Shown: positions 1 to 10,272 of the stretch, in pieces
Layout: each line of letters starts with the position of its first letter
Position numbering within the stretch: position 1 is the first letter of the stretch
NCBI RefSeq assembly: GCF_013371215.1
Contig: NZ_JABWMH010000003.1
Span: forward strand, 310,001-374,000
From: Parasphingorhabdus flavimaris
Lineage (GTDB): Bacteria; Pseudomonadota; Alphaproteobacteria; Sphingomonadales; Sphingomonadaceae
Length of the DNA stretch: 64,000 bases
Reading direction: 5' to 3'
The notes under the pieces: generated by a model
Seen by the model: the letters and a program-made list of their open reading frames with translations, nothing else
Databases searched by the model: none
Told to the model about the DNA's origin: nothing
Program-made: the position numbers and the translations under genes

Positions 1-2091
1 GGCGACCTTGTCAATTGCATCGAGATTATCACCCGACACCTTGATCCCGATCGGGCTTTTAATTCCCGTCGAGAGCATTTCGATACGGTTGCGGATCGGC
101 GGAATCCAGAAATTGGCCAGTCCGGGAACCCTGACCGCTTTGTCGAGCTCCTCAATCAGCTTGTCCGACGTCATGCCCGCGCGCCATTCTTCCTTCGGCT
201 TGAAATGGATGGTCGTCTCGAACATGGTTAGCGGAGCAGGATCAGTTGCTGTATCGGCGCGCCCAGCCTTACCGAACACTGTTTCCACTTCAGGCACCGA
301 TTTTATCAATCGGTTGGTCTGTTGAAGCAGTTCTGAGGCTTTCGCCGGAGATAGCCCCGGCAGGGCATTGGGCATGTAAAGCAAATCGCCTTCATCCATT
401 TGCGGCATGAACTCGCCGCCAAGCTGGCTGATCGGCCAAGCGCTGGTAGCAAAGATGAGCAGCGCGATCACGAGCAGTTTTTTCGGGCTTTTGAGCGACC
501 AGTCGAGTGCTGGCCTATAGATTTTCATGAGGAAGCGACTGATCGGATTTTTCTCTTCGGACGGTATTTTTCCGCGAATGAAATAGCCCATCAAAACCGG
601 TATCAAGGTGATCGAGAGAATGGCAGCCCCCGCCATCGCGTAGGTTTTTGTGAATGCCAGTGGGGAGAATAGCCGTCCTTCTTGCCCTTCCAGGGTAAAG
701 ATCGGCAGGAATGAAAAGGTGATGATGAGCAGGCTGAGGAAAAGCGCCGGGCCAACTTCAACCGCTGCATCGACGATCAGCTGCCATCGCTTTTCGCCCG
801 GCATTTCGGCGTCCGGGTTGTCATTCTGCCATTTTTCAAGATGCTTGTGCGCATTCTCAATCATGACAATGGCGGCATCGACCATCGCGCCAATGGCAAT
901 GGCAATTCCGCCAAGCGACATGATATTAGCGTTAATCCCCTGAAAGCGCATGACCAGAAATGCGATCAATATACCAAGCGGTAGGGTTAGAATAGCCACG
1001 AGCGCAGAGCGCGCGTGCCAAAGGAACAATGCGCACACAATTGCAACGACGATAAATTCTTCGAGCAATTTCGTGGTGAGATTATCGACCGCCTTGTCGA
1101 TCAGTTCGGAACGGTCATAGGTCGTCACAACCTCGACTCCGGGCGGCAGGCTCTGCTTGAGCGTCGCAAGCTTCGCTTTCACCCCGGCAATAGTCTCGCG
1201 GGCGTTTTTACCGGAGCGCAAGATGATGACGCCGCCAGCCACTTCGCCTTCACCGTTCAGTTCTGCTATCCCGCGTCTGATTTCGGGGCCTATTTGAATC
1301 CGCGCAATATCACCCAAGGTGACGGGAATACCGCCGCGCGCGGTTTTTAAGGGAATGGCCCGGAAATCATTTAGATTTTCCAGATAGCCGTTGGCCCTCA
1401 CGATATATTCGCGTTCGGCCAGTTCCACGATCGAACCGCCGACTTCCTGATTTGCGTTCTGGATCGCCTTGATCACGCTGTCTTGGTCAATCCCCAGAGA
1501 CACCATCCGGTCAGGATCAAGCACAACCTGATATTGTTTCACCATACCGCCAATGGACGCGACTTCCGCAACGCCGGGAATGGTCTGCAATTCATAGCGG
1601 AGGAACCAGTCCTGCAACGAGCGAAGCTGGGACAGGTCATTGCGCCCGGTTCGGTCGACAAGGGCATATTCATAGATCCAGCCGACACCGGTTGCGTCTG
1701 GCCCCAGCGTCGGGACAACGCCGGTCGGCAGATCGGCTTGAACCTGATTGAGATATTCCAGAACCCGCGAACGTGCCCAATAGAGATCGGTGCTGTCATC
1801 AAACAGCACATAGACATAGCTGTCTCCATTGAATGAATAGCCGCGCACCGCGCGTGACCCCGGAACCGACAGCATTGTGGTTGTGATGGGATAGGTAACC
1901 TGATTTTCGACGATCTGCGGAGCCTGTCCGGGATAGGGGGTGCGAATAATGACCTGCACATCGGAAAGGTCCGGCAGGGCATCGACCGGCATGGTTCTGA
2001 CGGCCCAGATACCCGACGCCAGCAATGCCGCCATTATGAGCAGGACAAATATGCGCGCATTTACGCTGAGCCGTATGACCTTTTCGATCAT
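1..2091 (-). CDS. cusA: CusA/HME4-type heavy-metal RND efflux pump (3' end outside window)
   Basis: Inner-membrane RND proton antiporter that exports Cu(I)/Ag(I) with an adaptor and an outer-membrane channel. The minus strand is open from an ATG at 2091 to the window edge (697 codons), so roughly the C-terminal third is missing. The N-terminus [15 protein letters not shown] is typical of the family. The charged TM4 motif reads [17 protein letters not shown], the form found in Cu/Ag pumps (HME4) rather than the DFGxxVDG form of CzcA. The start overlaps the cusB stop by four bases (ATGA), which implies translational coupling. It is the third gene of a cusC-cusB-cusA operon read leftward. Family assignment is firm; Cu/Ag specificity is inferred from the motif and the neighbours. 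Confidence 0.95.
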   Translation of the reverse strand, partial: MIEKVIRLSVNARIFVLLIMAALLASGIWAVRTMPVDALPDLSDVQVIIRTPYPGQAPQIVENQVTYPITTTMLSVPGSRAVRGYSFNGDSYVYVLFDDSTDLYWARSRVLEYLNQVQADLPTGVVPTLGPDATGVGWIYEYALVDRTGRNDLSQLRSLQDWFLRYELQTIPGVAEVASIGGMVKQYQVVLDPDRMVSLGIDQDSVIKAIQNANQEVGGSIVELAEREYIVRANGYLENLNDFRAIPLKTARGGIPVTLGDIARIQIGPEIRRGIAELNGEGEVAGGVIILRSGKNARETIAGVKAKLATLKQSLPPGVEVVTTYDRSELIDKAVDNLTTKLLEEFIVVAIVCALFLWHARSALVAILTLPLGILIAFLVMRFQGINANIMSLGGIAIAIGAMVDAAIVMIENAHKHLEKWQNDNPDAEMPGEKRWQLIVDAAVEVGPALFLSLLIITFSFLPIFTLEGQEGRLFSPLAFTKTYAMAGAAILSITLIPVLMGYFIRGKIPSEEKNPISRFLMKIYRPALDWSLKSPKKLLVIALLIFATSAWPISQLGGEFMPQMDEGDLLYMPNALPGLSPAKASELLQQTNRLIKSVPEVETVFGKAGRADTATDPAPLTMFETTIHFKPKEEWRAGMTSDKLIEELDKAVRVPGLANFWIPPIRNRIEMLSTGIKSPIGIKVSGDNLDAIDKVA

Positions 2092-3578
2092 TGGTTGGCC
2101 TCTGCGCGGCTAATGCTGGTGATGGTTGATCCGGTTTCCATTTGCATGAAGCGGAAGGTCACGCGGTCGCCTTTTTTAAAGCCGCGCAACAAACCCGGTT
2201 TGGCGAGTTTGAAGTCCATCGTCATGGCTGGCCATTTGAGGGCAGGCACGGGTTCGTGCGACAAGGTGACCGCGCCGCTTGTGATCGCTTCAATTCTGCC
2301 GGATGTTTGATAGCCGGACATTTTCTTGGGCGCGCTTTTCTGCTCACCCTCAATCGGACGCACTTTGATCCCTGAAAGGCTCGCTTCTGAATCGACCAGA
2401 AACTGGCCAGAAACAATTACTTTTTCACCTGGTAATAGGCCGGCCAATATTTCCGTCTGTCCGCCGCCTTCGCGGCCTATTTTGACCTCTGCCGGGCGAT
2501 AGCGACCCTTGCCATTCGCTAGCATTACCAAGTTGCGCGTTCCGGTTGCGATAATCGCTTCGGTGGGGACCAGAATAGCAGGACTGCCCGTGTCACCCAT
2601 ATCTACGGTAGCGAACATGCCGGGACGAAGTCGTCCGCCTTTATTGGCTAGTTCGATCCGTCCGGTGAGCGTTCTGCTGCCGCTTTCGACGGAAGGCAAA
2701 ATCGCAATGACTTTGCCCGCAAACTCCATATCGGGGAAGCTTTGCAGTTCAGCAACGGCGCGCTGCCCTACCCGTATTTCCGAGGCCCTTGCTTCGGGAA
2801 TGGCAACATTCAGCCATACGGTATTCAGTCCGTTAATCTGTGCCAGCGGCTGGCCTTCAGCCAAGGTCATACCTTCTCTTACGCTCAGGCTTTCGATCAC
2901 CCCGCCGATGGGCGCGGACACCGTGTAAACGCTTTGCTGCCTTCCACTTCGCTCTACCCGGCGGATCAGATCGTCTGGCATGCCCAGCAGCCGCATCCGT
3001 TCCTTTGCCGCTGTGGCAAAGTGGTCATTGCCGCTTCGTGCTAGCGCAAGATATTCTGCCTGTGCGCCGCCCCAGTCGGGCACCAATATGTCAGCCAAGG
3101 GAGCTCCAGCGGGCACAATGTCGCTGGGAGCACGGCGATAGGTGCGCTGGACAAATCCGCCCGACCTGGCCTGAACAATGGCGATATCGCGTTCGTTAAA
3201 CTCGATTGTTCCCGTTACACGGAGCTTGGACTCAATTTTTCCAACCAACGCCTCAGCGGTGCGGATACCCAGATTTTGCGCAATATCCGGAGAAATGGTG
3301 ATCCCCGGCTCGCTGGCATTCCCATCACTGGCTTCGCCAGCATATTTGGGAACAAGCTGCATATCCATGAACGGAGACTTGCCCGGTGCGTCAAATTTTT
3401 GCTGGGGAAACATCGGATCATAATAATAGAGGATATCCCCGTCGCCCTGCGTAGTCGCGGTTTTACTGCTATCGCCCGCCCCGCCAGTGCCGAGCCAATA
3501 TCCGCCACCGCCCGCGGCCAGAACCGTAGCAAGAACAAGCACGCGCCATTTATTGTCTTGGATGGATGTCAGCGTCAT
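2088..3578 (-). CDS. cusB: CusB-type RND periplasmic adaptor with C-terminal CusF-like domain
   Basis: Membrane fusion protein linking the CusA pump to the outer-membrane channel. The 496-residue product has an N-terminal hydrophobic segment (about 12-30). A stretch resembling the YHS-like metal-binding segment of CusB proteins follows (about 48-80, [20 protein letters not shown]) with Met and Phe in place of the usual Cys. Barrel-sandwich and beta-barrel adaptor domains come next. A C-terminal CusF-like domain (about 420-490) carries [18 protein letters not shown], with the His, Trp and two Met that bind Cu(I)/Ag(I) in CusF. Free CusF is therefore replaced by a fused chaperone domain. It overlaps cusC and cusA by four bases on each side, so the three genes are co-translated. 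Confidence 0.95.
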   Translation of the reverse strand: MTLTSIQDNKWRVLVLATVLAAGGGGYWLGTGGAGDSSKTATTQGDGDILYYYDPMFPQQKFDAPGKSPFMDMQLVPKYAGEASDGNASEPGITISPDIAQNLGIRTAEALVGKIESKLRVTGTIEFNERDIAIVQARSGGFVQRTYRRAPSDIVPAGAPLADILVPDWGGAQAEYLALARSGNDHFATAAKERMRLLGMPDDLIRRVERSGRQQSVYTVSAPIGGVIESLSVREGMTLAEGQPLAQINGLNTVWLNVAIPEARASEIRVGQRAVAELQSFPDMEFAGKVIAILPSVESGSRTLTGRIELANKGGRLRPGMFATVDMGDTGSPAILVPTEAIIATGTRNLVMLANGKGRYRPAEVKIGREGGGQTEILAGLLPGEKVIVSGQFLVDSEASLSGIKVRPIEGEQKSAPKKMSGYQTSGRIEAITSGAVTLSHEPVPALKWPAMTMDFKLAKPGLLRGFKKGDRVTFRFMQMETGSTITSISRAEANQ

Positions 3579-4852
3579 GGCTGGTTCCTCTCATAAGTAT
3601 ATTTGATGCGAACTGTGTCGCGAACCAACGTGGCTTCCCGGTCGAGCAGATCGATTTCCGCCTCTGCGAAGGTCACGGCTGCATTGAGCGCCGTGTCCAG
3701 ATCAACGCGGCCGGCGCCGTAGCTAACCCGTTCCAGTTCAGCCTGTTTTTTGGCCAAGGGTAAAAGTGTGTTTTTGGACCGTTCCCAGTTTTCCCGGTAA
3801 GACCGGTTTGCAGCGAGATCGCTGGAGAGCTCTGCGTGCAATTGCCTTTCCAGATCATTGGCTTCCAGCCGGGCTGCGCTGGCTTCCAAAATTCGCGCGT
3901 CGATGATCGGGTTTTGCCGCTTTTTTGCAAATAACGGTAGATCGATCGTTACACCAACCGAGACATATTCGCCATATTCCGGCCGGCGATGCACATAAGA
4001 GGCATTCACACTGAAGTCGGGTCGCTTGTTCGCCCGCGCCAGTTCCACGTCGGCGTCGGCCCGTTCGACTTTCGCATCCTGAATGTCCAGAATGGGTAGC
4101 TCCTTGATCGTGCTGACAAGAGCATCCCGGTCAATGGTGAATTCAGGGAGCGTCCCTTCGGTTTCGGGGCTTTCGACGCCGGTCCACCGAGCGAGCATTG
4201 CCCGTGCCTTTTCAATATCAGCGGCACGCAGCGAGCGCCGGTCAGCTAGTTTCGCGATCAGCCGTTCCGGCTCGAACGCTTGAGCTGGACGTGTGGTCCC
4301 TGATTCAAGGCGCGCGCCAACCGTTGCCGACACTTCATTGAGGCTTTGCTGCAAAACTTCCAGTATTTGGAGCCGCCGCTGGGCGTAATAGAGATCGATC
4401 CAGGAAAGCGCAGAATAAAGCTGCACATCCTGAACCAAAGTTTCCTTATTGGCTCTAGCCACTGTTATGTCCGCCATCGCCTGACCTGCCCGGGCGCGTC
4501 TTTTTGCGCCATTGGGAATATCCTGGCTGATACCGATCCTTTGCCTGGGAAATCCGTCACGACCCGGCCGCGGAGAAATCTCGAATGGGCCAGCAATTCT
4601 CCGATCCATTATGTCGACGCTGAGTTTCGGATCTGGAAGTTGATCGGCCGCAATCGCGGCGCTCTGCGCCGCTTCAACAACGAGCGACCGGGCCTCTATT
4701 GCTGGCGTCGCTGTCTCTGCCAGTTCGACCGCTTCTGCGAACGTGAGTGGTTCGGCTTGAAGGGAAAAGACGGGGACATATAGCGCTAAGGCCGGCAATG
4801 CCAACAATGGGCGCCGGGATCTTGCCTGGCGGGTTTTCGGTCGATATTTCAT
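3575..4852 (-). CDS. TolC-family outer-membrane channel of the Cus system (CusC-like)
   Basis: Outer-membrane efflux channel for the CusBA pump. The 425-residue product begins with a basic N-terminus and a hydrophobic signal (about 13-34, LLALPALALYVPVFSLQAEP), followed by LTFAEAVELAE, the usual opening of the first TolC repeat. Long alpha-helical heptads, and a second repeat around residue 215 onwards, fit an OEP/TolC trimer subunit. It is the first gene of the leftward cus operon; its stop overlaps the cusB start by four bases. A palindrome 58 bases upstream of the ATG is a candidate operator. Whether to call it CusC or a more general TolC homologue cannot be settled from sequence alone. 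Confidence 0.9.
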   Translation of the reverse strand: MKYRPKTRQARSRRPLLALPALALYVPVFSLQAEPLTFAEAVELAETATPAIEARSLVVEAAQSAAIAADQLPDPKLSVDIMDRRIAGPFEISPRPGRDGFPRQRIGISQDIPNGAKRRARAGQAMADITVARANKETLVQDVQLYSALSWIDLYYAQRRLQILEVLQQSLNEVSATVGARLESGTTRPAQAFEPERLIAKLADRRSLRAADIEKARAMLARWTGVESPETEGTLPEFTIDRDALVSTIKELPILDIQDAKVERADADVELARANKRPDFSVNASYVHRRPEYGEYVSVGVTIDLPLFAKKRQNPIIDARILEASAARLEANDLERQLHAELSSDLAANRSYRENWERSKNTLLPLAKKQAELERVSYGAGRVDLDTALNAAVTFAEAEIDLLDREATLVRDTVRIKYTYERNQP

Positions 4853-4909
4853 TATGCTTGCTCACTAAAATAGTAGGGCGAACATGCCGTCATCGGTGGC
4901 GGCAATTTT

Positions 4910-4924
4910 TAACCTTGGAGGTTA
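4910..4924. promoter_or_regulatory. Palindrome TAACCT-TGG-AGGTTA upstream of the cus operon
   Basis: A perfect inverted repeat with six-base arms and a three-base centre lies 58 bases upstream of the first cus gene (start 4852). Its position fits an operator or activator site for the leftward cus operon. It does not match the CueR consensus well, and no two-component cus regulator is encoded nearby, so the protein that binds it is unknown. The rest of the 4853-5042 interval shows no gene. Confidence 0.4.
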
Positions 4925-5042
4925 GATGTTCGAAAGTTTGCGGGCTTGCTTCTCGCCGGTATGCCAGAGCAATTTCACAGAAATCGGACAGAGATCGCAA
5001 GAATATCGTCACCCTAAAAAAGGCGGTATTCGCGATCTGCGT

Positions 5043-5399
5043 TCAAGCAATAATGGGAGGCTTTATCTCGGGAATGCTATGCATGCCAGTTGGGTTTCCA
5101 AACAGACGGCGCGTGTGGGACATAGCTTTAACGGCGATTGTTTCGGCGAAAGCTGGGCTAGCTAGAAAAGTCGTAGTTGTCTGAGAACATTGCAGCATCG
5201 CCGCGCAATCTGACCCACAACAATCCTTGGATTCATTGCCGTTTGTGGACGTTTCATTCATACCCGGTTCGCTGCAATGGGACATTTCCACACTACCAGC
5301 ATCGCTTTTCGCTAGGGATAGGCAGGACATCGGACTGGCGATTCCCTGTCCAGCTAAGGCAAGTCCAAGAAGAACGAATAGAAAGAGCTGTTTAAACAC
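5043..5399 (-). CDS. Small exported Cys/Met-rich protein of unknown function in the copper cluster
   Basis: I do not recognise a named family. The frame runs from 5531 (ATG) or 5399 (GTG) to a stop at 5043. I prefer GTG 5399 because it starts exactly at a clean signal peptide (VFKQLFLFVLLGLALAGQG, cleavage near GIASP). The ATG at 5531 has a better Shine-Dalgarno-like AAAGGG but adds 44 atypical residues. The mature part contains SKDCCGSDCAAMLQC, a tight cluster of four Cys plus Met, suggesting periplasmic metal binding. It is read leftward, upstream of and in the same direction as cusCBA, but about 190 bases separate them. A similar small Cys/His protein precedes the czc operon (32998-33363). 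Confidence 0.65.
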   Translation of the reverse strand: MFKQLFLFVLLGLALAGQGIASPMSCLSLAKSDAGSVEMSHCSEPGMNETSTNGNESKDCCGSDCAAMLQCSQTTTTFLASPAFAETIAVKAMSHTRRLFGNPTGMHSIPEIKPPIIA

Positions 5400-5623
5400 G
5401 AACCGAGTGTCCGGTGTTTTCCGATCCCCGTCAACCCAATCTTTGACCGAGATGATGGCGGTGAGGCAAGTCTTTGCGCCACTGTCCCACGGTAATGTGA
5501 ATTGCCCACTTTCGCGATACTGAAGCCACATTGACAATGCCCTTTCTAGGCGAATAACCGGAATAACCTATTACCTTACAGAACCTTGTTGTTCGCGGAC
5601 CTACGCCAACCTCGTGCGGTTCA

Positions 5624-6313
5624 TCAGCACAGGCTCGCTGCATCCACACCTTGACTGGCCAACATTTCGTTCACATTTGCTGCAATCACACCGTAACTGA
5701 CATTTCCGAACAGCTTCTGGCGGCCTTCGTTGATCACATATGTTGGACTGCCCTCGATCCCGTGTAGCTGAGCAAGGTCATAATCCTTTGTGAGCTTTGC
5801 AATGGCTTCACCGGTTTTGAATTTATTCAATATATTGTCAAAATCGACATGCAAGAGCCCTGCTATTTCTCGTTGCACATCCCAATCCGAGACATCCTCT
5901 GCTCTTGTAAAAAAGGCAGAGCGCAGTTCCCGCGCGGCGAGGATGGATGGTCGTTCAGCAACAGGGGCTTTGGATATGAAGCCCTCTTGCTCGATCAATT
6001 CCACCGCCTTGATGAACAGATGTGGGCTCGCCGATGAGCGCGGCCGTGTCTTTGCCCAGGTATCGCTGTGAATCGGCAAATTCTCGAATTTCCCGGCGAT
6101 GCCTTGGACATGGTTCGCATAACCATCAAAACCGCCCCGGTCTGTCCATTGAGACGCGATTTTTGTCCATGTATCCGGGAATACAGAGCAGAAATGGATG
6201 TTGATAGTTATCCGATCACCAAACTCTGCTGTAAGCCGATCAAAATTGCTCTGGGAGGCATAGGCCCATACGCAAAGTATATCTGAAAAATGGTCAATTT
6301 GAGCGGTTGGCAT
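5624..6313 (-). CDS. DsbA-family thioredoxin-fold oxidoreductase (FrnE/isomerase-like)
   Basis: Thioredoxin-fold protein of the DsbA/2-hydroxychromene-2-carboxylate isomerase group. I chose ATG 6313 (MPTAQIDHFSDILC), which starts right at the first beta strand; a TTG at 6361 would add 16 residues without homology. The product is about 229 residues with no signal peptide, so probably cytoplasmic. The active-site position reads ILCVWAYASQSN: it keeps the first Cys and Trp (CVWA) but has Ala instead of the second Cys, so it cannot form the usual CxxC disulfide. The cis-Pro loop is visible near the C-terminus as IEGSPTYVIN. It stands between copper-protein genes; the substrate is unknown. Confidence 0.85.
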   Translation of the reverse strand: MPTAQIDHFSDILCVWAYASQSNFDRLTAEFGDRITINIHFCSVFPDTWTKIASQWTDRGGFDGYANHVQGIAGKFENLPIHSDTWAKTRPRSSASPHLFIKAVELIEQEGFISKAPVAERPSILAARELRSAFFTRAEDVSDWDVQREIAGLLHVDFDNILNKFKTGEAIAKLTKDYDLAQLHGIEGSPTYVINEGRQKLFGNVSYGVIAANVNEMLASQGVDAASLC

Positions 6314-6482
6314 TGCGACTGTCTTTCTGAAAGGCTGATAACCACCAGCCGCTATTACCAATGTGCAACGGGAAGCTCGGCGGCAAACTATTCAATGCGG
6401 GAATAGTGCATAGAAAGTGGGAAGAACCCGGCTTGTTCACTAGCTTGGCTTCTTCCCGCTTAATTGACCGCGGTCCTTTGCG

Positions 6483-6938
6483 CTATTTTTTTGGCGGCAT
6501 CATCAGTTCCTGCTGCATCATCAGGCTTTCCATCATCTCATGCATCATACCCATATGCTGCTTCATTTTCTCCATATGTGCTGGGTCCATCTTCATCATG
6601 CCACCCTCGGCGATCTTGGCCTTCATTTTTTCTTTATGTGCCGGGTCCATCGCCATTGGCTTCTTTCCCTGTGCCATCATACCGCCTTCGGCCATCTTGG
6701 CCTTCATAGACGCCATATGGGCTTTCATCATGGCCATGTTTTCGGTCATGAGCTTTTCTCGCTCTGCAGGCGTCTTGGCGTTCTGGGCTCGCTCCATCAT
6801 CTGTTGATGCGCGGAATGATCGCCCATCGGCATGGCATGACTCTGCATGGCGGGCTTCGGTTCCGGGGGCGCTGCGTAGGCCGCACAGCCGGTCAGCATG
6901 GTGAAAACAGCGACGGTGGCAAGGTAGGGAGTTCTCAT
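6483..6938 (-). CDS. Methionine/histidine-rich lipoprotein, probable copper binding
   Basis: The 151-residue product starts with a lipoprotein signal peptide (MRTPYLATVAVFTMLTGCAA, lipobox LTGC). The mature chain is extremely rich in Met, Lys and His (for example MAMMKAHMASMKAKMAEGG). Two imperfect repeats of the form KMKAKIAEGGMM followed by MDPAH and EKMK show internal duplication. A Shine-Dalgarno AAGGAA lies upstream of ATG 6938. Clusters of MxxM and MxxH suggest Cu(I)/Ag(I) binding in the periplasm, as an inference from composition and from the neighbouring copper ATPase genes. No catalytic domain is visible. It is not homologous in an obvious way to the other Met-rich protein at 10593-10934. 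Confidence 0.85.
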   Translation of the reverse strand: MRTPYLATVAVFTMLTGCAAYAAPPEPKPAMQSHAMPMGDHSAHQQMMERAQNAKTPAEREKLMTENMAMMKAHMASMKAKMAEGGMMAQGKKPMAMDPAHKEKMKAKIAEGGMMKMDPAHMEKMKQHMGMMHEMMESLMMQQELMMPPKK

Positions 6939-7134
6939 GTATAATTTCCTTTTTGTGTAGTTGCCCTCATGGAGGACGAAATCGGCGGCGCGACATTATA
7001 TTTTCACCAGTAAATACTGGGGTCAGAGGAATTATTCGCTCGAACTTCTGCTCGTCAATCAGCGCGTTTGATCATGTATTATGGTTTGGATTACAGGCGA
7101 CATCTCGCATGATTGGCACCTCGATCCGTCGTCG

Positions 7135-7392
7135 CTAAGCAAGCAAGCGATTATAGGTAGCGGTAATCGCCCAGACGAATAGCCCGGAGAAAACACTCCA
7201 CGTGACAAGCCCGACAAAAAAGCCTGTCCAATGCAATGACCAGCCCATACCCTCAAAATTCGAGTGGACCATATGACCGCTCATTTGCATCATACCGCCA
7301 GGGGCCAAGATGACAAAAAGACTGCATAATATCCACGCAACTCCGAAGATAATTGCAGTGGCTAAACCAAGCTTAATGGCATCGAACTTCAT
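7135..7392 (-). CDS. DUF5676-type small two-TM membrane protein
   Basis: The 85-residue protein has two predicted membrane segments (about 7-30 and 52-78) joined by a Met/His-containing loop (GGMMQMSGHMVHSNFEGM). This matches the small membrane family often found beside copper/silver P-type ATPases (DUF5676), whose role is not known. It lies directly after the copper ATPase gene in the same leftward direction. A second protein of the same family (9857-10144) lies on the other side of that ATPase, so the pump is bracketed by two paralogues. The Met/His loop suggests a role in handing copper to or from the pump, but this is inference. Confidence 0.8.
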   Translation of the reverse strand: MKFDAIKLGLATAIIFGVAWILCSLFVILAPGGMMQMSGHMVHSNFEGMGWSLHWTGFFVGLVTWSVFSGLFVWAITATYNRLLA

Positions 7393-7497
7393 TTCGCTCT
7401 CCTGATTGAAAACCAGCCGCCCCGAAAATCGGAGACATCTTGCAACCAGTTACCAACTGACAATAACAGGCCATCCCTTCTACGCTCATAGGTAATA

Positions 7498-9864
7498 TTA
7501 CTGAGCCAGCGCTTTGCGGCGCAAGCGCAAGGCGTTAGCGATTACCGAAACAGACGATAGGCTCATCGCCGCCGCCGCGATCATCGGGCTGAGTAAGATG
7601 CCGAACCACGGATAGAGAATGCCTGCCGCAACCGGCACACCAAGCCCGTTATAGATAAACGCAAAGAACAAGTTCTGTCGGATATTACCCATTGTTAGCT
7701 GACTGAGGTGGCGTGCCTTGGCTATGCCACCCAAATCACCCTTGACCAGCGTGATACCCGCGCTTTCCATCGCCACATCGGTGCCAGTGCCCATCGCAAT
7801 TCCCACATCGGCCTTGGCGAGAGCGGGAGCGTCATTGATGCCGTCTCCTGCCATTGCGACTATTTTACCCGCCGCTTGAAGCTCGCTGATGACCCGGTGT
7901 TTGTCTTCGGGTGACACATTGGCGTGGATTTCATCGATCCCTATCATCTTGCCAACGGCTTGCGCGGTGGCTTCGGCATCTCCGGTTAACATGACCACGC
8001 GGATATTGGCTTTGTGCAGCGCTTTGATCGCTTCTGCCGTGGTCGGTTTGATCGGATCGGCGACACCGATAAGACCCGCCGGTTTGCCATCGACGGCCAC
8101 AAACATAACGGTTTGCCCTTGTGATCGGCCGTCCTGCGCCTTGGCAATCAGGTCCGCGCTCTCGGCACCGAGCCGGTCCATCATTTTTTCATTGCCGATG
8201 GCGACGCGCTTACCGCGTGCGCTGGCTTCAACCCCTTCGCCGGTCACCGACTGAAAATCGGTTGCCGCATCAAACGAAAGCCCCTTTTCCTTTGCGCCGG
8301 TTACAATTGCGGCTGCCAGCGGATGTTCACTCGCCATTTCGATTGCGGCCACAAGCGCAAGCATTTCGTCGCTGTCAAAACCCTTTTCCGGTTCGACCGA
8401 AACCAGTTTAGGCTTGCCCTCGGTGAGCGTGCCGGTTTTATCGACCACGATTGTGTCAATCTTCTCGAGAGTTTCGAGCGCCTCGGCATTTTTGATCAAA
8501 ATACCGTTTTGCGCGCCCTTGCCGGTGCCAACCATGATCGACATCGGCGTGGCAAGGCCAAGCGCACAAGGACAAGCGATGATAAGGACCGCGACCGCGT
8601 TGACTAAGCCATAGGCCAGCGCCGGTTCTGGCCCCCAAATGGACCATATAATGAAAGTGGCAATAGCGATCAGAACCACCGCGGGCACAAACAGGCCAGC
8701 AACCGTATCAGCCAGTTTCTGGATAGGAGCACGGCTGCGCTGTGCTTCGGCGACCATCTGGACGATCTTGGCGAGAAGCGTATCCTTACCAACGCGTTCG
8801 GCGGTCATGATAAAGCTGCCAGTCTGGTTGACCGTGCCGCCGGTGACAACATCACCTTCAGCTTTCGCAACCGGTATTGGTTCCCCCGTAATCATTGATT
8901 GATCAATCGTGCTGGACCCCTTGGCAATGGTGCCATCAACGGGAACTTTATCGCCCGGACGGACGCGCAAGCTGTCGCCGCTCTGCACCAGGTCGAGAGA
9001 TATTTCCTCTTCCGAGCCATCCGCGCCAACGCGCAGCGCAACTGGCGGTGCCAGTTCAAGCAACGCGCGCAACGCACTTGATGTCTGTCCGCGCGCTTTC
9101 AGTTCCAACACTTGCCCCAATAACACCAGGGTCGTGATGACAGCCGCTGCTTCGTAATAGACAGCCACGCCCCCATCATGGCCGCGGAATGCTGCCGGGA
9201 AAATGCTAGGAAACAGCGTCGCAACCAGACTGAAGCCATAGGCAACTGCCACGCCTAGACCAATCAGCGTGAACATATTGAGGTTCATGGTTTTAAGCGA
9301 ATTCACGCCGCGCACAAAGAACGGCCACGCGCCCCACAGAACTACTGGCGATGCCAGCAAAAGCTGCAACCATTGCGATACTCCCGGCTCAAATAAACCT
9401 TCAAACGGCCTGCCCGGAATAAGGTCGCCCATCGCGTAAATAAAAAGCGGGATGGAAAACAACGCACTGACCCAGAAGCGCTTGCGCATATCGAGATATT
9501 CGGGATCGGGGCCAGTATCGAGACTAAAGGTCTCGGGTTCAAGTGCCATCCCACAGATCGGACAGGAACCCGGTCCTTCTTGCCTAATTTCTGGATGCAT
9601 CGGGCAGGTGTAGATCGTGCCCGCTGGAACATTTTCTGATACTTCGCGGTGCTTTCCAGTGAGGTAATGCGCTGGGTCGGCGATAAATTTGGTTTTGCAT
9701 CCGGCTGAACAGAAATGATAATCCCGAGCCGCATGATGCGCATGATGCTCGCTCTTGCTCGGATCAACATCCATACCGCATACGGGGTCTTTTACAGTCC
9801 CTACAGCAGTCTCTTTGTCTTTGCAGCAGCACGATTTGGCGGTCTCACTATCATTCTCAGACAT
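7498..9864 (-). CDS. copA: Copper-translocating P1B-1-type ATPase (CopA/SilP-like)
   Basis: ATP-driven Cu(I)/Ag(I) exporter of the inner membrane, about 788 residues from ATG 9864 (the upstream TTG at 9879 is unlikely). The N-terminus carries a Cys cluster (SCCCKDKE) and a YHS domain ([12 protein letters not shown]). A heavy-metal-binding segment follows (about 85-112: YTCPMHPEI and [10 protein letters not shown]). The core motifs are all present: TGE in [11 protein letters not shown], the metal site [11 protein letters not shown], the phosphorylation site [11 protein letters not shown], and the hinge [10 protein letters not shown]. No classical HMA domain is present. The gene starts eight bases inside the end of the preceding DUF5676 gene, so they are coupled. 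Regulation is probably by the divergent CsoR protein through the G-tract site at 10176-10193. Confidence 0.97.
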   Translation of the reverse strand: MSENDSETAKSCCCKDKETAVGTVKDPVCGMDVDPSKSEHHAHHAARDYHFCSAGCKTKFIADPAHYLTGKHREVSENVPAGTIYTCPMHPEIRQEGPGSCPICGMALEPETFSLDTGPDPEYLDMRKRFWVSALFSIPLFIYAMGDLIPGRPFEGLFEPGVSQWLQLLLASPVVLWGAWPFFVRGVNSLKTMNLNMFTLIGLGVAVAYGFSLVATLFPSIFPAAFRGHDGGVAVYYEAAAVITTLVLLGQVLELKARGQTSSALRALLELAPPVALRVGADGSEEEISLDLVQSGDSLRVRPGDKVPVDGTIAKGSSTIDQSMITGEPIPVAKAEGDVVTGGTVNQTGSFIMTAERVGKDTLLAKIVQMVAEAQRSRAPIQKLADTVAGLFVPAVVLIAIATFIIWSIWGPEPALAYGLVNAVAVLIIACPCALGLATPMSIMVGTGKGAQNGILIKNAEALETLEKIDTIVVDKTGTLTEGKPKLVSVEPEKGFDSDEMLALVAAIEMASEHPLAAAIVTGAKEKGLSFDAATDFQSVTGEGVEASARGKRVAIGNEKMMDRLGAESADLIAKAQDGRSQGQTVMFVAVDGKPAGLIGVADPIKPTTAEAIKALHKANIRVVMLTGDAEATAQAVGKMIGIDEIHANVSPEDKHRVISELQAAGKIVAMAGDGINDAPALAKADVGIAMGTGTDVAMESAGITLVKGDLGGIAKARHLSQLTMGNIRQNLFFAFIYNGLGVPVAAGILYPWFGILLSPMIAAAAMSLSSVSVIANALRLRRKALAQ

Positions 9865-10144
9865 GATCAGCACCTGCAACCTTGCGGCCTATCCACGCGC
9901 GCAGCGGGATAACCAACAATGCAATATACCATCCATAGAGAAAGCTACCGACCGCGCCTGCAAGAAAACCTTGCAAAGTCAGCCACTCAAATCCGGGCAG
10001 CAACGGCGCCCAAGACTCATGCATATGCATTGACTGCGGCGCTAAAAGACCAAAGCCAATGCAGATGAGGTAGCTGAAAAGCAAAAACAGGCTCAGGGTC
10101 CAGCCCCATATGAGGATTTGTTTGCGGTTTGAAACATGCGTCAT
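9857..10144 (-). CDS. DUF5676-type small two-TM membrane protein, first gene of the copA operon
   Basis: The 95-residue protein has two membrane segments (about 10-33 and 58-82) separated by a loop with MHMHESW, the same layout as the paralogue at 7135-7392. It is the first gene after the CsoR-controlled promoter and its stop overlaps the copper ATPase start by eight bases, so the two products are made together. The family's function is unknown. A Shine-Dalgarno GAGGAG lies just upstream of ATG 10144. The conserved placement beside the pump and the Met/His loop point to a copper-related accessory role. Confidence 0.8.
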   Translation of the reverse strand: MTHVSNRKQILIWGWTLSLFLLFSYLICIGFGLLAPQSMHMHESWAPLLPGFEWLTLQGFLAGAVGSFLYGWYIALLVIPLRAWIGRKVAGADHV

Positions 10145-10175
10145 TTCTAGCTCCTCTTGATCATTAACAAAATAT

Positions 10176-10193
10176 ACTATAGGGGGGTATAGT
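10176..10193. promoter_or_regulatory. CsoR/RcnR-type operator ACTATA-G6-TATAGT
   Basis: A run of six G flanked by perfect six-base inverted arms lies midway between the divergent copper operon (start 10144) and csoR (start 10273). This is the layout of known CsoR/RcnR sites, a G-tract bordered by an A/T-rich dyad. It most likely allows CsoR to repress both the DUF5676-copA operon and its own gene until Cu(I) binds. The dyad also contains TATACT and TATAGT, which resemble -10 elements, so repressor binding would cover the promoter. Confidence 0.8.
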
Positions 10194-10272
10194 AGTAAGG
10201 CGGCGAAGTGTCAAGGTTGATGCCGCCGCTTCTTTAGATTGATCACGCTCCAAAATTTGGCATAAGGGCATC

